Assembly: GCA_964514055.1 (NCBI GenBank)
Contig: CAZEPB010000027.1
Coordinates: 1 to 22,305 of the forward strand
Source of the DNA: SG8-32-3 sp964514055
GTDB taxonomy: Archaea > Thermoproteota > Bathyarchaeia > Bathyarchaeales > Bathycorpusculaceae
DNA: 22,305 bases
Direction: 5' to 3'
The translations under genes were made by a program, and so were the position numbers. Each line of letters begins with the position of its first letter. Position 1 is the first letter of the stretch. This document shows, one piece after another, positions 13,449 through 21,803 of this stretch. The notes beneath the pieces are model-generated. The model did not search any database, had not been told where the DNA came from, and saw only the letters and a program-made list of their open reading frames with translations.

Positions 13449-15506
13449 CTAAGTCTTTTTCTTTTTTCGCCAGACAACAAAGCCGACAGCCCCTGCAACA
13501 GCAATAATAATTACCACCACAATCAGTGCCAAGGATTCAATACTCAAGAGCGTACTTCCAGACTCGTTTGCTGCCAAACTAATCGTCACATGGTGCGTGC
13601 TGTGCTTGTAAGTGAAGCTGAGCAGCCATGAGTCTGCGTTGGATGTTATTTCGTAGTTTAGTTGTTTTCCGTCCATGTACACTTTGATGTTTTCAGCGTT
13701 CGAGACGAGGCTTTTCGCTATCGTGACCTTCACGTAGCCTGCGGTTTCTGCTGTTCCGTTGACGGTGAAGCTTAACTCTGAGCTTGTGCTGTTGAAAGCA
13801 AGCGCTGAGACCGTGCTGTTTGACTCAAGTAGGAAAAGCTGCTGTTTCTCATAAGGCAGAAAGCTCAGTGTTGTGGTTGCGTTGGCTCCGAGGTACTCGT
13901 CGTTTCCGTTCCATTCTGCTTTCAGTGTAAACGTGCCCGAGGCTGTGTTGACCCATTGAATGCTGTATTCTCCAGCGGTGTTTGTGGTGCCTGAGCCTAT
14001 GGGAACCCATGAGGTGTCGCCCTCGATGGCGTATGATAGGGTTACGGTTTTGTCTTGGAGGGGGTTTCCCTTTGAGTCTGAGAGTTTTCCGTTTATGTTG
14101 ACTGCTGAGCCTACGGCGGTTGATGATGCGTCCACTGAGATGGACATCTGGGTTGATGCGGGCGTAGGTGTTGGGGTCGGCGTTGGGCTCGGTGAAGGAC
14201 TAGGTGTGGGTGTAGGCGTTGGTGTGGGGATGAGTTCAAACGTGGCAGAAATCGTGTGCCCATCGGCGATTACGTTGGTGAAGGTGTATGGTGCGGTGGC
14301 TGGGGCTCCGTCCATTAGGACTGTGGCTATTTGGTAGCCTGCGTCTGGGGTTACGGTGAAGGTTTGGTTGTCGCCGTAGGTGACGGTGACGCTTCCGCTT
14401 GGGCTGATTGAACCGCCATCTCCAGCAGAAGCAGTAATGGTGAAAGCTGGAACTACTGGTGCTTCAGGGTTTATCTCAGCCAAAAAGGGAACAAAATCGA
14501 CAACACCTAAATTGAAATCATTCTTGAAATCATAGATTGTTTGGTTAATCGCTGACGCGTCAGTTGTACCCCACCAATTGTAAGTGGCATTAACATCCGA
14601 ACCAGAGCCAGAATACAAGTAGACGCTATACCCGTTATTGTCATAAATGTTATTAAACTCAATTATTGGCGAAGCGGAATTTATTATATTAATTGCTAAA
14701 GAGTTTTTCACAATGGTGTTATTTCGAATTATTGGTGTTGTTCCTGACCAATCGACTCTTATTCCGCCGCTTCCACCCATTATGTTACCATTATTGTTTA
14801 TTATTAAATTGCGTTCAATAATTGGGCTACCACTATATACTTCAATCCCTATTTCGCAACCTGATATAATGTTGCCTGTAATATGACCACCACCTGAACT
14901 AGACATGGAACTCGAAACCGTAATTCCCGCGAAAGTACCCGTAATGGTGTTGTTGGAAATAATTGGTGTCTCCCCTTCTATAGCGATTGAACGTTGGTCG
15001 CCACCATGAATTATGGTACAATTGTTAATTTTTGGCGAAGAATGAGTTATGGAAATTGTATGACTACCACGTTGTGCGCTACTAACAAGCGCATTTTCAA
15101 TTATGGAGCCAGTTTTGCTCGTTTCATTCCAACCAGCACTTTCGCTCGTAAATTGAATTGCTGACCTATCAGTAGGTGAAAAAACTAATGAGGTGTCATT
15201 TCGGATTAGTGATATTTTATTTGTGCTGGTACCCTGGGCGTTTAGTGTGCCGTCCACTCTCAGGTAGGTGTCATTTAGGTACACGGTGACTCCAGGTTCG
15301 ATTGTTAAAGTTATGCTACTGTTTACAAGTACGGGTCCTGTGAGTATGTATGGGCTGTTTGTTTGTGTCCACGTTGTGTCTGAATTGATTACGCCCGTGA
15401 CTTCTGTAGAAGCTTGCACAGTGCTGAACTGTACAATGCCAACTAAAATCAACCCGATTATCATTATGTTTATTAAGAATGCACTTGAGAGTGACTTGTT
15501 GTTCAC
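13449..15506 (-). CDS. Secreted beta-helix surface protein with C-terminal membrane anchor
   Basis: 685 residues from GTG 15506. Signal peptide about 1-33 (hydrophobic INIMIIGLILVGIV). Residues about 50-345 form a right-handed beta-helix of the NosD/PbH1 type (many N-N-x-I and G-I-x-V turns, ending NATYNWWGTTD). A beta domain at about 355-425 (GDGGSISPSGSVTV...DAGYQIATVLMDG) resembles bacterial-repeat/InlB-like modules. A Pro-Thr-Ser linker follows (about 428-450), then an Ig-like domain (about 452-550), a further beta domain, and a membrane helix with basic tail (LALIVVVIIIAVAGAVG...WRKKKKT). Extracellular, anchored, probably binds polysaccharide or acts in the S-layer. Shares its promoter and leader with the gene at 19752. 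Confidence 0.85.
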   Translation of the reverse strand: MNNKSLSSAFLINIMIIGLILVGIVQFSTVQASTEVTGVINSDTTWTQTNSPYILTGPVLVNSSITLTIEPGVTVYLNDTYLRVDGTLNAQGTSTNKISLIRNDTSLVFSPTDRSAIQFTSESAGWNETSKTGSIIENALVSSAQRGSHTISITHSSPKINNCTIIHGGDQRSIAIEGETPIISNNTITGTFAGITVSSSMSSSGGGHITGNIISGCEIGIEVYSGSPIIERNLIINNNGNIMGGSGGIRVDWSGTTPIIRNNTIVKNSLAINIINSASPIIEFNNIYDNNGYSVYLYSGSGSDVNATYNWWGTTDASAINQTIYDFKNDFNLGVVDFVPFLAEINPEAPVVPAFTITASAGDGGSISPSGSVTVTYGDNQTFTVTPDAGYQIATVLMDGAPATAPYTFTNVIADGHTISATFELIPTPTPTPTPSPSPSPTPTPTPTPASTQMSISVDASSTAVGSAVNINGKLSDSKGNPLQDKTVTLSYAIEGDTSWVPIGSGTTNTAGEYSIQWVNTASGTFTLKAEWNGNDEYLGANATTTLSFLPYEKQQLFLLESNSTVSALAFNSTSSELSFTVNGTAETAGYVKVTIAKSLVSNAENIKVYMDGKQLNYEITSNADSWLLSFTYKHSTHHVTISLAANESGSTLLSIESLALIVVVIIIAVAGAVGFVVWRKKKKT

Positions 15507-15592
15507 TATGCATTCCTCTAACTAGAAATAACCCATACCCACAATAAAAAGGGTTTTTGTAAAGAAAACTTGACACAAGATTTATTGACTAA
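15473..15592 (-). repeat. Shared promoter/leader/signal-peptide repeat, copy 1
   Basis: The leftward strand from 15592 matches 19666-19785 with about 12 differences in 118 bases. It covers the upstream region, the ribosome site AGAGGA or GAAGGA, the GTG start and the first codons. It is in inverted orientation to copy 2. Confidence 0.8.
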
Positions 15593-15629
15593 ACCCCAGT
15601 TGCCTTGTGATTTCGCAACTTGCTTGGCA

Positions 15630-15640
15630 TTATAAATTTA
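15630..15640 (+). promoter_or_regulatory. TATA box of the EF-2 operon
   Basis: TTATAAATTTA lies about 47-57 bases before the EF-2 ATG at 15687. A transcript start near 15660 would leave a leader of about 25 bases. No strong ribosome site is visible. Confidence 0.4.
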
Positions 15641-15686
15641 ATAGGTGCTGTTCATTCAGTAGAATCTGACTTAAGCGGGTTAAGAT

Positions 15687-17825
15687 ATGCCAAGGTTCAG
15701 ACATACCACCGATATTCTAAGGCTGATGGACAAAAAAGAGTCTATCAGGAACATGGGGATAATCGCCCACATCGACCATGGAAAAACCACGTTAACCGAC
15801 TCACTGCTAGCGGGCACGGGACTTCTGTCGCCGCAAGTGGCAGGTTCCGCCAGAGTCCTCGACTACCTTGAAGAAGAGCAGAAACGCGGCATCACCCTGA
15901 AAACCGCCAACATATCCCTGCTGTACAAAACCGCGGAGCGCTCCTTCATCGTTAACTTGGTGGACACGCCTGGACACGTGGACTTCACAGGCAAAGTCAC
16001 CCGAGCCCTGCGCAGCATAGACGGCGCGGTTGTGGTGGTTGACGCGGTAGAGGAGATAATGGCCCAGACAGAAATCGTGATTCGCCAAGCTCTTGAAGAA
16101 AGAGTGCGCCCAACGCTCTTCATAAACAAAGTAGACCGCCTAATCACCGAACTGAAATTAAATGCGGAACAAATTCAGGAAAAATTCACCCGCATAATCG
16201 GCAACTTTAACGACCTAATCGAAATCTACGGAGAAAAACCATTCAAGAACAAGTGGAAAATTAACCCCGCAGCTGGCAGCGTGGCGTTTGGGTCAGCTCT
16301 GCACAGGTGGGGCTTCACCCTAAGCACGGCTCAACAAAAAGGCGTGAAATTCAGCGAAATCATAGGCGCGTACAAAAATGGTGAATACGAAAAACTTCAG
16401 AAGACGCTTCCGCTTCACAGTGCAATACTGGACATGGCTGCCAAGCATATTCCAAACCCTCTGGAAGCTCAGGGGTACCGCGTGGAAAAAATATGGAAAG
16501 GAGACATGACCTCAGAAGCAGGAAAAGCCATGGCAGGTTGCGATGACCATGGACCGACCGTAGTGTGCATAACAAACGTTCAAACAGACCCGAACTCGGG
16601 CTTAATCGCGACTGGACGACTTTTCTCGGGCACCATCAAAACTGGAGACACAGTCTTCCTCGTTAACGCCCAGACGGAAAGCGAAATTCAGCAGGTTTCG
16701 TTTTATATGGGCGCTTTCAGGGAACCTGTGAATCAAATTGCGACTGGCAACTTGGTTGCTCTGGCTGGACTGGAGCTGGCGAAGGCTGGCGAAACCATAG
16801 TTGACGTGGAACACAAAGAAGGCATAGTTCCGTTCGAGCGTATACGTTATGTTTCAGAGCCCGTGGTCACCGTGGCAGTTGAGCCTAAAAACCCTAAGGA
16901 CTTGCCTAGGCTTCTGGCGGCAATGGATAGGCTTGCAACAGAAGATCCGAACCTTGCCACTACGGTGAACAGGGAAACAGGGGAATACCTGCTGAGCGGT
17001 ATGGGTGAGCTGCACCTTGAAATCGTCGTGAAACATTTGAGAGATTATCTCAACGACATGGAAATCACAGTTTCTTTGCCAAGGGTTGTTTACAGAGAAA
17101 ACGTCACAAGAAAAGGCGCCGTAGCCAGCGCTTGGAGTCCTAACCGACAGAACAGGTTTGCGGTGCAAGTGGAACCCTTAGACGAAGACTTTGAAGGGCG
17201 CAACGCAAAAAACGAGGAGATCATGCTTGCGGTTGACGAATACAAAAACGTGCTTGTGGACCGCACAGATAACGCTGAGCAATTTCGAGAGGCGTTGGAT
17301 TTTATGATTTCAGGGTTCACGTTCGCTTGCAGAGCGGGTCCGTTGTGCGGAGAGCCTTTGAGAGGCGTCAAAATCAATTTGATGGAAATCCAGCTTAGTG
17401 AGAACGTGGAGCATCGCAGTCCCGTTGAGATTATGCACGGTGTGGGCAAAGCGATTTTCGGTTCCTTCTTAACCGCTAAACCCGTGCTGTTTGAACCTGT
17501 CTACAAAACCGTAATATCTGCCCCTGCAGAACTGGCTGGAGAATGTTCGCGGATTATAAGCAGCAGACGCGGAAAAATCTCTGCCTTTGAACAGAAAGGC
17601 GTTTCCACCGTGCTCACGGGCTACATTCCAGTTGCAGAGACCTTTGGTTTATCCGCGGAACTGCGGTCAACAACTTCCGGTCGAGCTTTATGGCAATCGC
17701 TGTTTGCCCGCTGGGAAAAAGTGCCTGAAAAACTAGAAGCAAAAATCATCAAGGAAATTCGGAAAAGGAAAGGCTTGCCCTCGGAAGTTCCTAAACCAGA
17801 GCAGTTTTTGGAGGAAAACCAGTGA
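15687..17825 (+). CDS. fusA: Archaeal translation elongation factor 2
   Basis: 712 residues, close to the usual aEF-2 length, starting with the conserved MPRFRHTTDILRLMDKKE. GTPase motifs: AHIDHGKTT (G1), RGITLKTANISL (switch I), DTPGHVDF (G3), NKVDR (G4). Domains II to V follow, with SPNRQNRF in domain IV. It moves tRNAs and mRNA through the ribosome after peptide transfer. Oddity: around the diphthamide histidine (His576) the sequence is LSENVEHRSPVEI where archaea usually have LHEDAVHRGPAQV. The histidine stays but the flanking His, Gly and Gln are replaced by Ser, Ser and Glu. The stop overlaps the next gene's GTG start. Confidence 0.95.
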   Translation: MPRFRHTTDILRLMDKKESIRNMGIIAHIDHGKTTLTDSLLAGTGLLSPQVAGSARVLDYLEEEQKRGITLKTANISLLYKTAERSFIVNLVDTPGHVDFTGKVTRALRSIDGAVVVVDAVEEIMAQTEIVIRQALEERVRPTLFINKVDRLITELKLNAEQIQEKFTRIIGNFNDLIEIYGEKPFKNKWKINPAAGSVAFGSALHRWGFTLSTAQQKGVKFSEIIGAYKNGEYEKLQKTLPLHSAILDMAAKHIPNPLEAQGYRVEKIWKGDMTSEAGKAMAGCDDHGPTVVCITNVQTDPNSGLIATGRLFSGTIKTGDTVFLVNAQTESEIQQVSFYMGAFREPVNQIATGNLVALAGLELAKAGETIVDVEHKEGIVPFERIRYVSEPVVTVAVEPKNPKDLPRLLAAMDRLATEDPNLATTVNRETGEYLLSGMGELHLEIVVKHLRDYLNDMEITVSLPRVVYRENVTRKGAVASAWSPNRQNRFAVQVEPLDEDFEGRNAKNEEIMLAVDEYKNVLVDRTDNAEQFREALDFMISGFTFACRAGPLCGEPLRGVKINLMEIQLSENVEHRSPVEIMHGVGKAIFGSFLTAKPVLFEPVYKTVISAPAELAGECSRIISSRRGKISAFEQKGVSTVLTGYIPVAETFGLSAELRSTTSGRALWQSLFARWEKVPEKLEAKIIKEIRKRKGLPSEVPKPEQFLEENQ

Positions 17826-18685
17826 AGCTTGATGCAGATGCCTTCAACTTGGACGTTACGCTTTGTTGCGGGCAGGTGTTCAGGTGGGAAAAGAAGGGTG
17901 ACTGGTGGTACGGTGTCGTCGGAGACCAAGCCCTCAAAGTGCGGCAGACCCACGCGGAGTTGGAATTTGACGGAGCCAACGAAGCGCTAATTGTGCACTA
18001 TTTCGGTTTAGATGATGACTTGCAGGAAATCAGCGGAAAAATCGGCAGGGACGAGCACATCAGACGAGCACTTCGAGAGTTTTGGGGTTTGCGCATAATC
18101 AGGCAAGACCCGTGGGAGTGCCTCATCTCATACATCTGCGCAACGTACAAGAATATCCCAGCAATAAGGCACATGCTGCTGAAACTTTCGAGCAAGTTCG
18201 GAGAGAAAACGACGCTGGACGGCTTGAAACTGTTCACTTTCCCCACTCCTGAAAAACTGGCAGGCACCACGGAAGCGAGCTTGGCAACGTGCGGCTTAGG
18301 CTACCGCGCCAAGTACGTGCAGGACACTTCGAAGCGAATTTTCGAAAACTATTTCGAACTTGAAAGCCTAAGACAGTTGCCTTACGAGCAAGCCAAGAAA
18401 CAACTCTGCCGCTTAGCTGGTGTCGGTCCCAAAGTGGCTGACTGCGTCCTGCTGTTTTCACTGGGAAAAACCGAGGCGTTTCCCGTGGACAGGTGGATTG
18501 AACGTGTCATCTTGAACCACTACGTCGAAAAGCTTACACCTGAACTGGCACAAAAGCTCAAAAAGCGAGTGGGACTCACCAACTCCGAATACGCCAAGCT
18601 CAATGTTTTCGGCAGAGAATATTTCGGGGAATACGCGGGTTACGCTCAGGAGTACCTGTATCACTATGAGCGGATGAAGACTTAA
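17822..18685 (+). CDS. ogg: 8-oxoguanine DNA glycosylase, Ogg1-like
   Basis: 287 residues from GTG 17822, overlapping the EF-2 stop (GTGA). N-terminal Ogg domain with CGQVFRW, then an HhH-GPD domain: hairpin LAGVGPKVADCVLLFSLG with catalytic Lys204, and FPVDRW with catalytic Asp223. Removes 8-oxoguanine from DNA and cuts by beta-elimination. It lacks the C-terminal Fe-S cysteines of the EndoIII branch, as expected for Ogg. Co-transcription with EF-2 is implied by the overlap; a functional link is not. Confidence 0.88.
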   Translation: MKLDADAFNLDVTLCCGQVFRWEKKGDWWYGVVGDQALKVRQTHAELEFDGANEALIVHYFGLDDDLQEISGKIGRDEHIRRALREFWGLRIIRQDPWECLISYICATYKNIPAIRHMLLKLSSKFGEKTTLDGLKLFTFPTPEKLAGTTEASLATCGLGYRAKYVQDTSKRIFENYFELESLRQLPYEQAKKQLCRLAGVGPKVADCVLLFSLGKTEAFPVDRWIERVILNHYVEKLTPELAQKLKKRVGLTNSEYAKLNVFGREYFGEYAGYAQEYLYHYERMKT

Positions 18686-18714
18686 GCAAGCACGCGGTTG
18701 GCGCAGCGGAAAAC

Positions 18715-18724
18715 GTTTAAATTC
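18715..18724 (+). promoter_or_regulatory. TATA box of the tRNA gene
   Basis: GTTTAAATTC lies about 36-45 bases before the first base of the tRNA, the usual place for an archaeal tRNA promoter allowing for a short 5' leader removed by RNase P. Confidence 0.45.
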
Positions 18725-18759
18725 GGTCGAAAACAGCAATAGTAAAGGAAAGCACGCAT

Positions 18760-18837
18760 GGGCCCGTAGCTCAGCTCGGTTGGAGCGCCAGGCTCATAAC
18801 CTGTCGGTCGCTGGTTCAAATCCGGCCGGGCCCACCA
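18760..18837 (+). tRNA. tRNA with anticodon CAT (elongator Met, or Ile2)
   Basis: Full cloverleaf: acceptor GGGCCCG/CGGGCCC, D stem GCTC/GAGC, anticodon arm CCAGG CTCATAA CCTGT, T arm GCTGG TTCAAAT CCGGC, discriminator A, encoded CCA. No intron. The initiator is excluded because the anticodon stem lacks the three G-C pairs and the gene does not begin AGCGGG. Pair 27-43 is C-T, a mismatch. Elongator Met is more usual with this acceptor, but the Ile2 type with modified C34 cannot be ruled out. Confidence 0.92.
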
Positions 18838-18884
18838 TTAGCCTGTTATAATGTGAGTAGAAACTATTGGTTTTCAGGTTTGTT

Positions 18885-18961
18885 TGAGGAGAATGGATGA
18901 GTGTCTCGAATGTTAGAGGGGAGAAGGAGGCGGTGGGCGCTGGGAGAGTCCATTCTCCTCA
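18885..18961 (+). ncRNA. Long hairpin, possible small RNA
   Basis: TGAGGAGAATGGA (18885-18897) and TCCATTCTCCTCA (18949-18961) are a perfect 13-bp inverted repeat around a 51-base G-rich, purine-biased interior. No reading frame fits, and it lies just after the tRNA in a non-coding gap (18838-19032). It could be a structured RNA or a terminator-like element. I find no clear C/D box pair and no ACA tail, so no class can be given. Confidence 0.3.
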
Positions 18962-19032
18962 GGTAAAATGTAATGCGTTCTTGTGTCAAGTTAAATCTTA
19001 TCTCAAACTTAGAATCTGAACTGGATTAAGAT

Positions 19033-19593
19033 TTACTTGAATTCGCTGATTATTTCGTCAACCGTCATTATCTTCGCGTTGTAAACGTACTCCAGATACT
19101 TCAGGCCTTCTTCCTGGTCTTTCTGCGTGAAAGCCTCTGCGCCGTCACTGGCGATTATTATGTTGTAGCCCCTGAAGAAAGCGTCGGCAGCCGTGTGCCT
19201 AACGCACATGTTCGTGTGCAAACCGCCGAGTATGACTGTTTTCGCGCCTTCGCCTTTGTATAAGCTTCGCAGAAGCGGGTCTAAGCCTGTTTCGTAGAAG
19301 CCGCTGTAAGTGCGTTTCTCCACAACATAATCCTTATTGGCGGGCTTGAGTTCGGGGATAACTTCGGCGCCCTTGGTGCCTTTTATGGCGTGGTTGCCCC
19401 ATTTACGAGTAACCTCCACGTCCTGAGGATAATGAGCGTCGTTGCTGTAGATGACTGGCACGTTATTTTCGCGTGCGGCTTCCACTAACCGCTTAAGGTT
19501 CGGGATTATGTGCTGGGCTCTTTTGGCTTCCAGTTTTCCAGTGACAAAATCGTTGAGCATATCGATAACTATGACTGCTGCCCTGTTTTCCAA
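19033..19593 (-). CDS. Isochorismatase-family cysteine hydrolase
   Basis: 186 residues from TTG 19593, which has AAGGTGAC just before it. The frame is open to 19632, but a TATA sequence (GGTTAAAAT, about 19631-19639) covers that start. Catalytic triad: Asp11 (VIDMLNDF), Lys93 (EKRTYSGF) and Cys130 (HTNMCVRHT). The family includes nicotinamidases, isochorismatases and other amide hydrolases; the substrate cannot be set. A pyrazinamidase/nicotinamidase-like role is plausible from IYSNDAHYPQD. Single gene, cytoplasmic. Confidence 0.85.
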   Translation of the reverse strand: MENRAAVIVIDMLNDFVTGKLEAKRAQHIIPNLKRLVEAARENNVPVIYSNDAHYPQDVEVTRKWGNHAIKGTKGAEVIPELKPANKDYVVEKRTYSGFYETGLDPLLRSLYKGEGAKTVILGGLHTNMCVRHTAADAFFRGYNIIIASDGAEAFTQKDQEEGLKYLEYVYNAKIMTVDEIISEFK

Positions 19594-19665
19594 AAACGTC
19601 ACCTTCAACAAAACAATGACGCAAACAGCCATTTTAACCTTATCCAGCTACTGACCTGTTGGTTC

Positions 19666-19785
19666 TTAGTCAATAAACCTTGTGTCAAGTTTTCTTTACA
19701 AAAACCCTTTTTACCGTGAGCATGGAGTATTTCTAGTTGAAGGAATGCATAGTGAACACCAAATCACTCTTGAGTGCATTCTTGA
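19666..19785 (+). repeat. Shared promoter/leader/signal-peptide repeat, copy 2
   Basis: Matches the leftward strand of 15592-15473 (about 90% by hand count). Contains CTTGTGTCAAGTT, TTTCTTTACAAAAACCC and the leader GGAATGCATAGTGAACA with the GTG start. Because the copies face opposite ways, they form an inverted repeat about 4.1 kb apart around EF-2, ogg, the tRNA and the hydrolase. Confidence 0.8.
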
Positions 19786-20603
19786 CAGTTATCCTGATTG
19801 GCGGATTAGTTTCAGCAAATGCCATGCGTTTTGGAGCAGTTCAAGCTTATACTGTGGATTCAATAAGTAAACCATCCGTCCCCGAATTTTCAGTGAGAAT
19901 TGTGGCCTACCCTTATGATGTACCACCCAAAACTACCACCACAATTGACCAATATACTGGAAAAGAAACCACAACCACTAAACCAGGCTACCACGTCGAA
20001 AACAAATCAATAGAAATCATAATAAAAAACCAACCCTTCACGCCTTACACTCTTACCACACACACAAGCTACAATCACGAAACTGGAGAAAGCCACACTT
20101 ATGACCGTAACAGCACCGTTAACCTTTACTACAATATCGGCGTCAAAGGTCACTTTGGAAGTGATTGGACATCTGTTGGAAGCATCTCCTCATTTCCAGA
20201 AGGCCCCCAATCTAACGCTCAATTAGATTCAGAAAACACTGTTATCACAATTGAAGCAGACGACTATCCTAACGACGCTGTATTAGACTTTCGAGTTCAA
20301 GCACTCATTGGATATTATGTTCCATATGGACGAGGCGTCGTAATACTTGGCTACGATTTTTATGGACAAGAAAGTGGTTATAGTGACACACAAACAATAA
20401 ATATTAGCGAGAGTCAGACGCCGACGCCTTCACCTGAAACAACACCGACACAAACTCCTCCACCTGCAATAACGCCCACACCAACTCCCTATCAAGAACC
20501 ACAACAAACAGAACAGCGAGAAATACTAATAGGCGCAGCTATAGCAGCGGCAGTAATCGTCGCTGGCTTAGTCATGCTAATCTACCTTGTCAAAAGAAAA
20601 TAA
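19752..20603 (+). CDS. Secreted beta-rich surface protein with C-terminal membrane anchor
   Basis: 283 residues from GTG 19752, chosen because the same GTG starts the gene at 15506 within a shared leader; TTG 19737 is the alternative. Signal peptide about 1-32 (SAFLTVILIGGLVSANA). Residues about 40-215 are beta-rich with many Thr and Tyr. A Pro/Thr linker lies at about 221-247, and a membrane helix (LIGAAIAAAVIVAGLVMLIY) with basic tail VKRK ends it. No domain recognised. Likely a cell-surface or adhesion-type protein, expressed with the beta-helix protein. Confidence 0.75.
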   Translation: MNTKSLLSAFLTVILIGGLVSANAMRFGAVQAYTVDSISKPSVPEFSVRIVAYPYDVPPKTTTTIDQYTGKETTTTKPGYHVENKSIEIIIKNQPFTPYTLTTHTSYNHETGESHTYDRNSTVNLYYNIGVKGHFGSDWTSVGSISSFPEGPQSNAQLDSENTVITIEADDYPNDAVLDFRVQALIGYYVPYGRGVVILGYDFYGQESGYSDTQTINISESQTPTPSPETTPTQTPPPAITPTPTPYQEPQQTEQREILIGAAIAAAVIVAGLVMLIYLVKRK

Positions 20604-20709
20604 CAAAAGTGAATATCTGTTTACTATTTTTACTCTTGATTAACACTATACCCTTTTTTCACCTGTATGCTAGAAAAAGGACGTGATATATCCGTATACT
20701 ATTATAATC

Positions 20710-20731
20710 CGCCACCATTTACTCTGTGGCG
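20710..20731 (+). promoter_or_regulatory. Hairpin upstream of the kinase gene
   Basis: CGCCAC (20710-20715) pairs with GTGGCG (20726-20731) around a 10-base loop, ending 23 bases before the TTG start at 20755. TATA-like GATATATC and TATACTATTATAA lie before it. It could affect translation; no known riboswitch is recognised. Confidence 0.3.
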
Positions 20732-20754
20732 CTTAAAAAAGAAGGACGAGACGA

Positions 20755-21516
20755 TTGAAAACGCCACTAAAAGTGCTCACTGGCAACCTCAAAATGGAGC
20801 CTTACGCATCAGTTCTTTGCTATCCGAAAGCAAGCGAAGCCGAACTGCAAATGCGCCTCATGGAACTGCGTGAACACGGCGTTAAGGCAGTGGAGTTCGC
20901 TGGTGACACAAGCGCTTTTAACGTGCCTGTGCTGGGCAAAGGCTTCGTGGGCATAGTTGTAACCGCTTATTTGGATGGTAAGAGGGTAGCGTTGAAAATC
21001 CGCAGAGTAGACGCTGACAGGCTGGGACTGCAACATGAGGCGCGGATGCTTGCCAAAGCTAACTCCGTGCAGGTGGGACCGAAGCTCATGGGTGTGAGCA
21101 AGAACTTTCTGCTTATGCAGCTTATTGATGGTGCTTTGCTGCCTGAATGGCTTGGCGCGCACGAGGAGAAGGAGCATGTACGTGGTGTCTTGAACGAGGT
21201 GCTGGAGCAGTGTTGGCGGTTGGACAACATTGGCTTAGACCACGGGGAACTCAGCAAGGCTCCCAAGCACCTAATCGTGGACAAGCATCGGAAGCCGTGG
21301 ATTGTTGATTTTGAAACCGCCAGCGTCGACAGAAAACCTGCAAATGTGACTTCTGGTTGCCAGTTTCTTTTCACAAGCGGCGGCGCGGTGGCGAGAGCTG
21401 TGGCTGATGTGGTCGGCGAAATAAACCGAGCAGAAGTCATTAACGCTTTAAGGCTTTACAAGAATGAGAAAAACCGCGAGAATTTTGATGGTGTGTTGCA
21501 GGTTTGCCTCGGTTAG
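20755..21516 (+). CDS. Predicted Ser/Thr protein kinase (COG2112-like)
   Basis: 253 residues from TTG 20755; ATG at residue 14 is an alternative. Kinase marks: glycine loop GKGFVG (61-66), Lys81 in VALKIRR, Glu95, catalytic loop LDHGELSKAP (Asp162) and IVDFETAS (Asp185), with DFE in place of DFG. It is a compact, incomplete kinase fold like other small archaeal kinases. Soluble, presumably cytoplasmic. Its stop overlaps by 4 bases the end of the convergent 63-aa gene. Substrate unknown. Confidence 0.75.
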   Translation: MKTPLKVLTGNLKMEPYASVLCYPKASEAELQMRLMELREHGVKAVEFAGDTSAFNVPVLGKGFVGIVVTAYLDGKRVALKIRRVDADRLGLQHEARMLAKANSVQVGPKLMGVSKNFLLMQLIDGALLPEWLGAHEEKEHVRGVLNEVLEQCWRLDNIGLDHGELSKAPKHLIVDKHRKPWIVDFETASVDRKPANVTSGCQFLFTSGGAVARAVADVVGEINRAEVINALRLYKNEKNRENFDGVLQVCLG

Positions 21517-21704
21517 ATGACGTAGTTCATGGATGCGTTTGCGCTGTTTTGGTTTTCTGGTTTTTGGATGTTTAGTTCTCGGGCTATCTGGTAGAGGTTC
21601 AGCCAGGTTTCTATTTTACTCTGGCGCTCAATTTTTTTCTCTTCATACAGTAATGGAATTGTGTTCACGAATAACCAACTGTAGAGTTCTTCTTTTGATG
21701 CCAA
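21513..21704 (-). CDS. Unrecognised 63-aa protein
   Basis: Start at TTG 21704, with GGAG 5 bases upstream. Reads MASKEELYSWLFVNTIPLLY, then a charged helix (EEKKIERQSKIETWLNLYQIARELN) and a polar tail. No family recognised. It overlaps the end of the kinase gene by 4 bases in the opposite direction and lies after purP on the same strand. It may be real, given the helical pattern and ribosome site. Confidence 0.4.
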   Translation of the reverse strand: MASKEELYSWLFVNTIPLLYEEKKIERQSKIETWLNLYQIARELNIQKPENQNSANASMNYVI

Positions 21705-21803
21705 GCCTTCTCCCCAAAGAGAAAAGGATGGTGTGTCCTTTTATTTTCTATGGAGAAAAGTACTAGAGGAAACTTCTATAACTTCACAGTTGATTTTCCA
21801 GTT

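Noticed and set aside
14155..14235. Short tandem repeat in the surface-protein gene
   Set aside because: It simply encodes the Pro-Thr-Ser linker; common in archaeal surface proteins.
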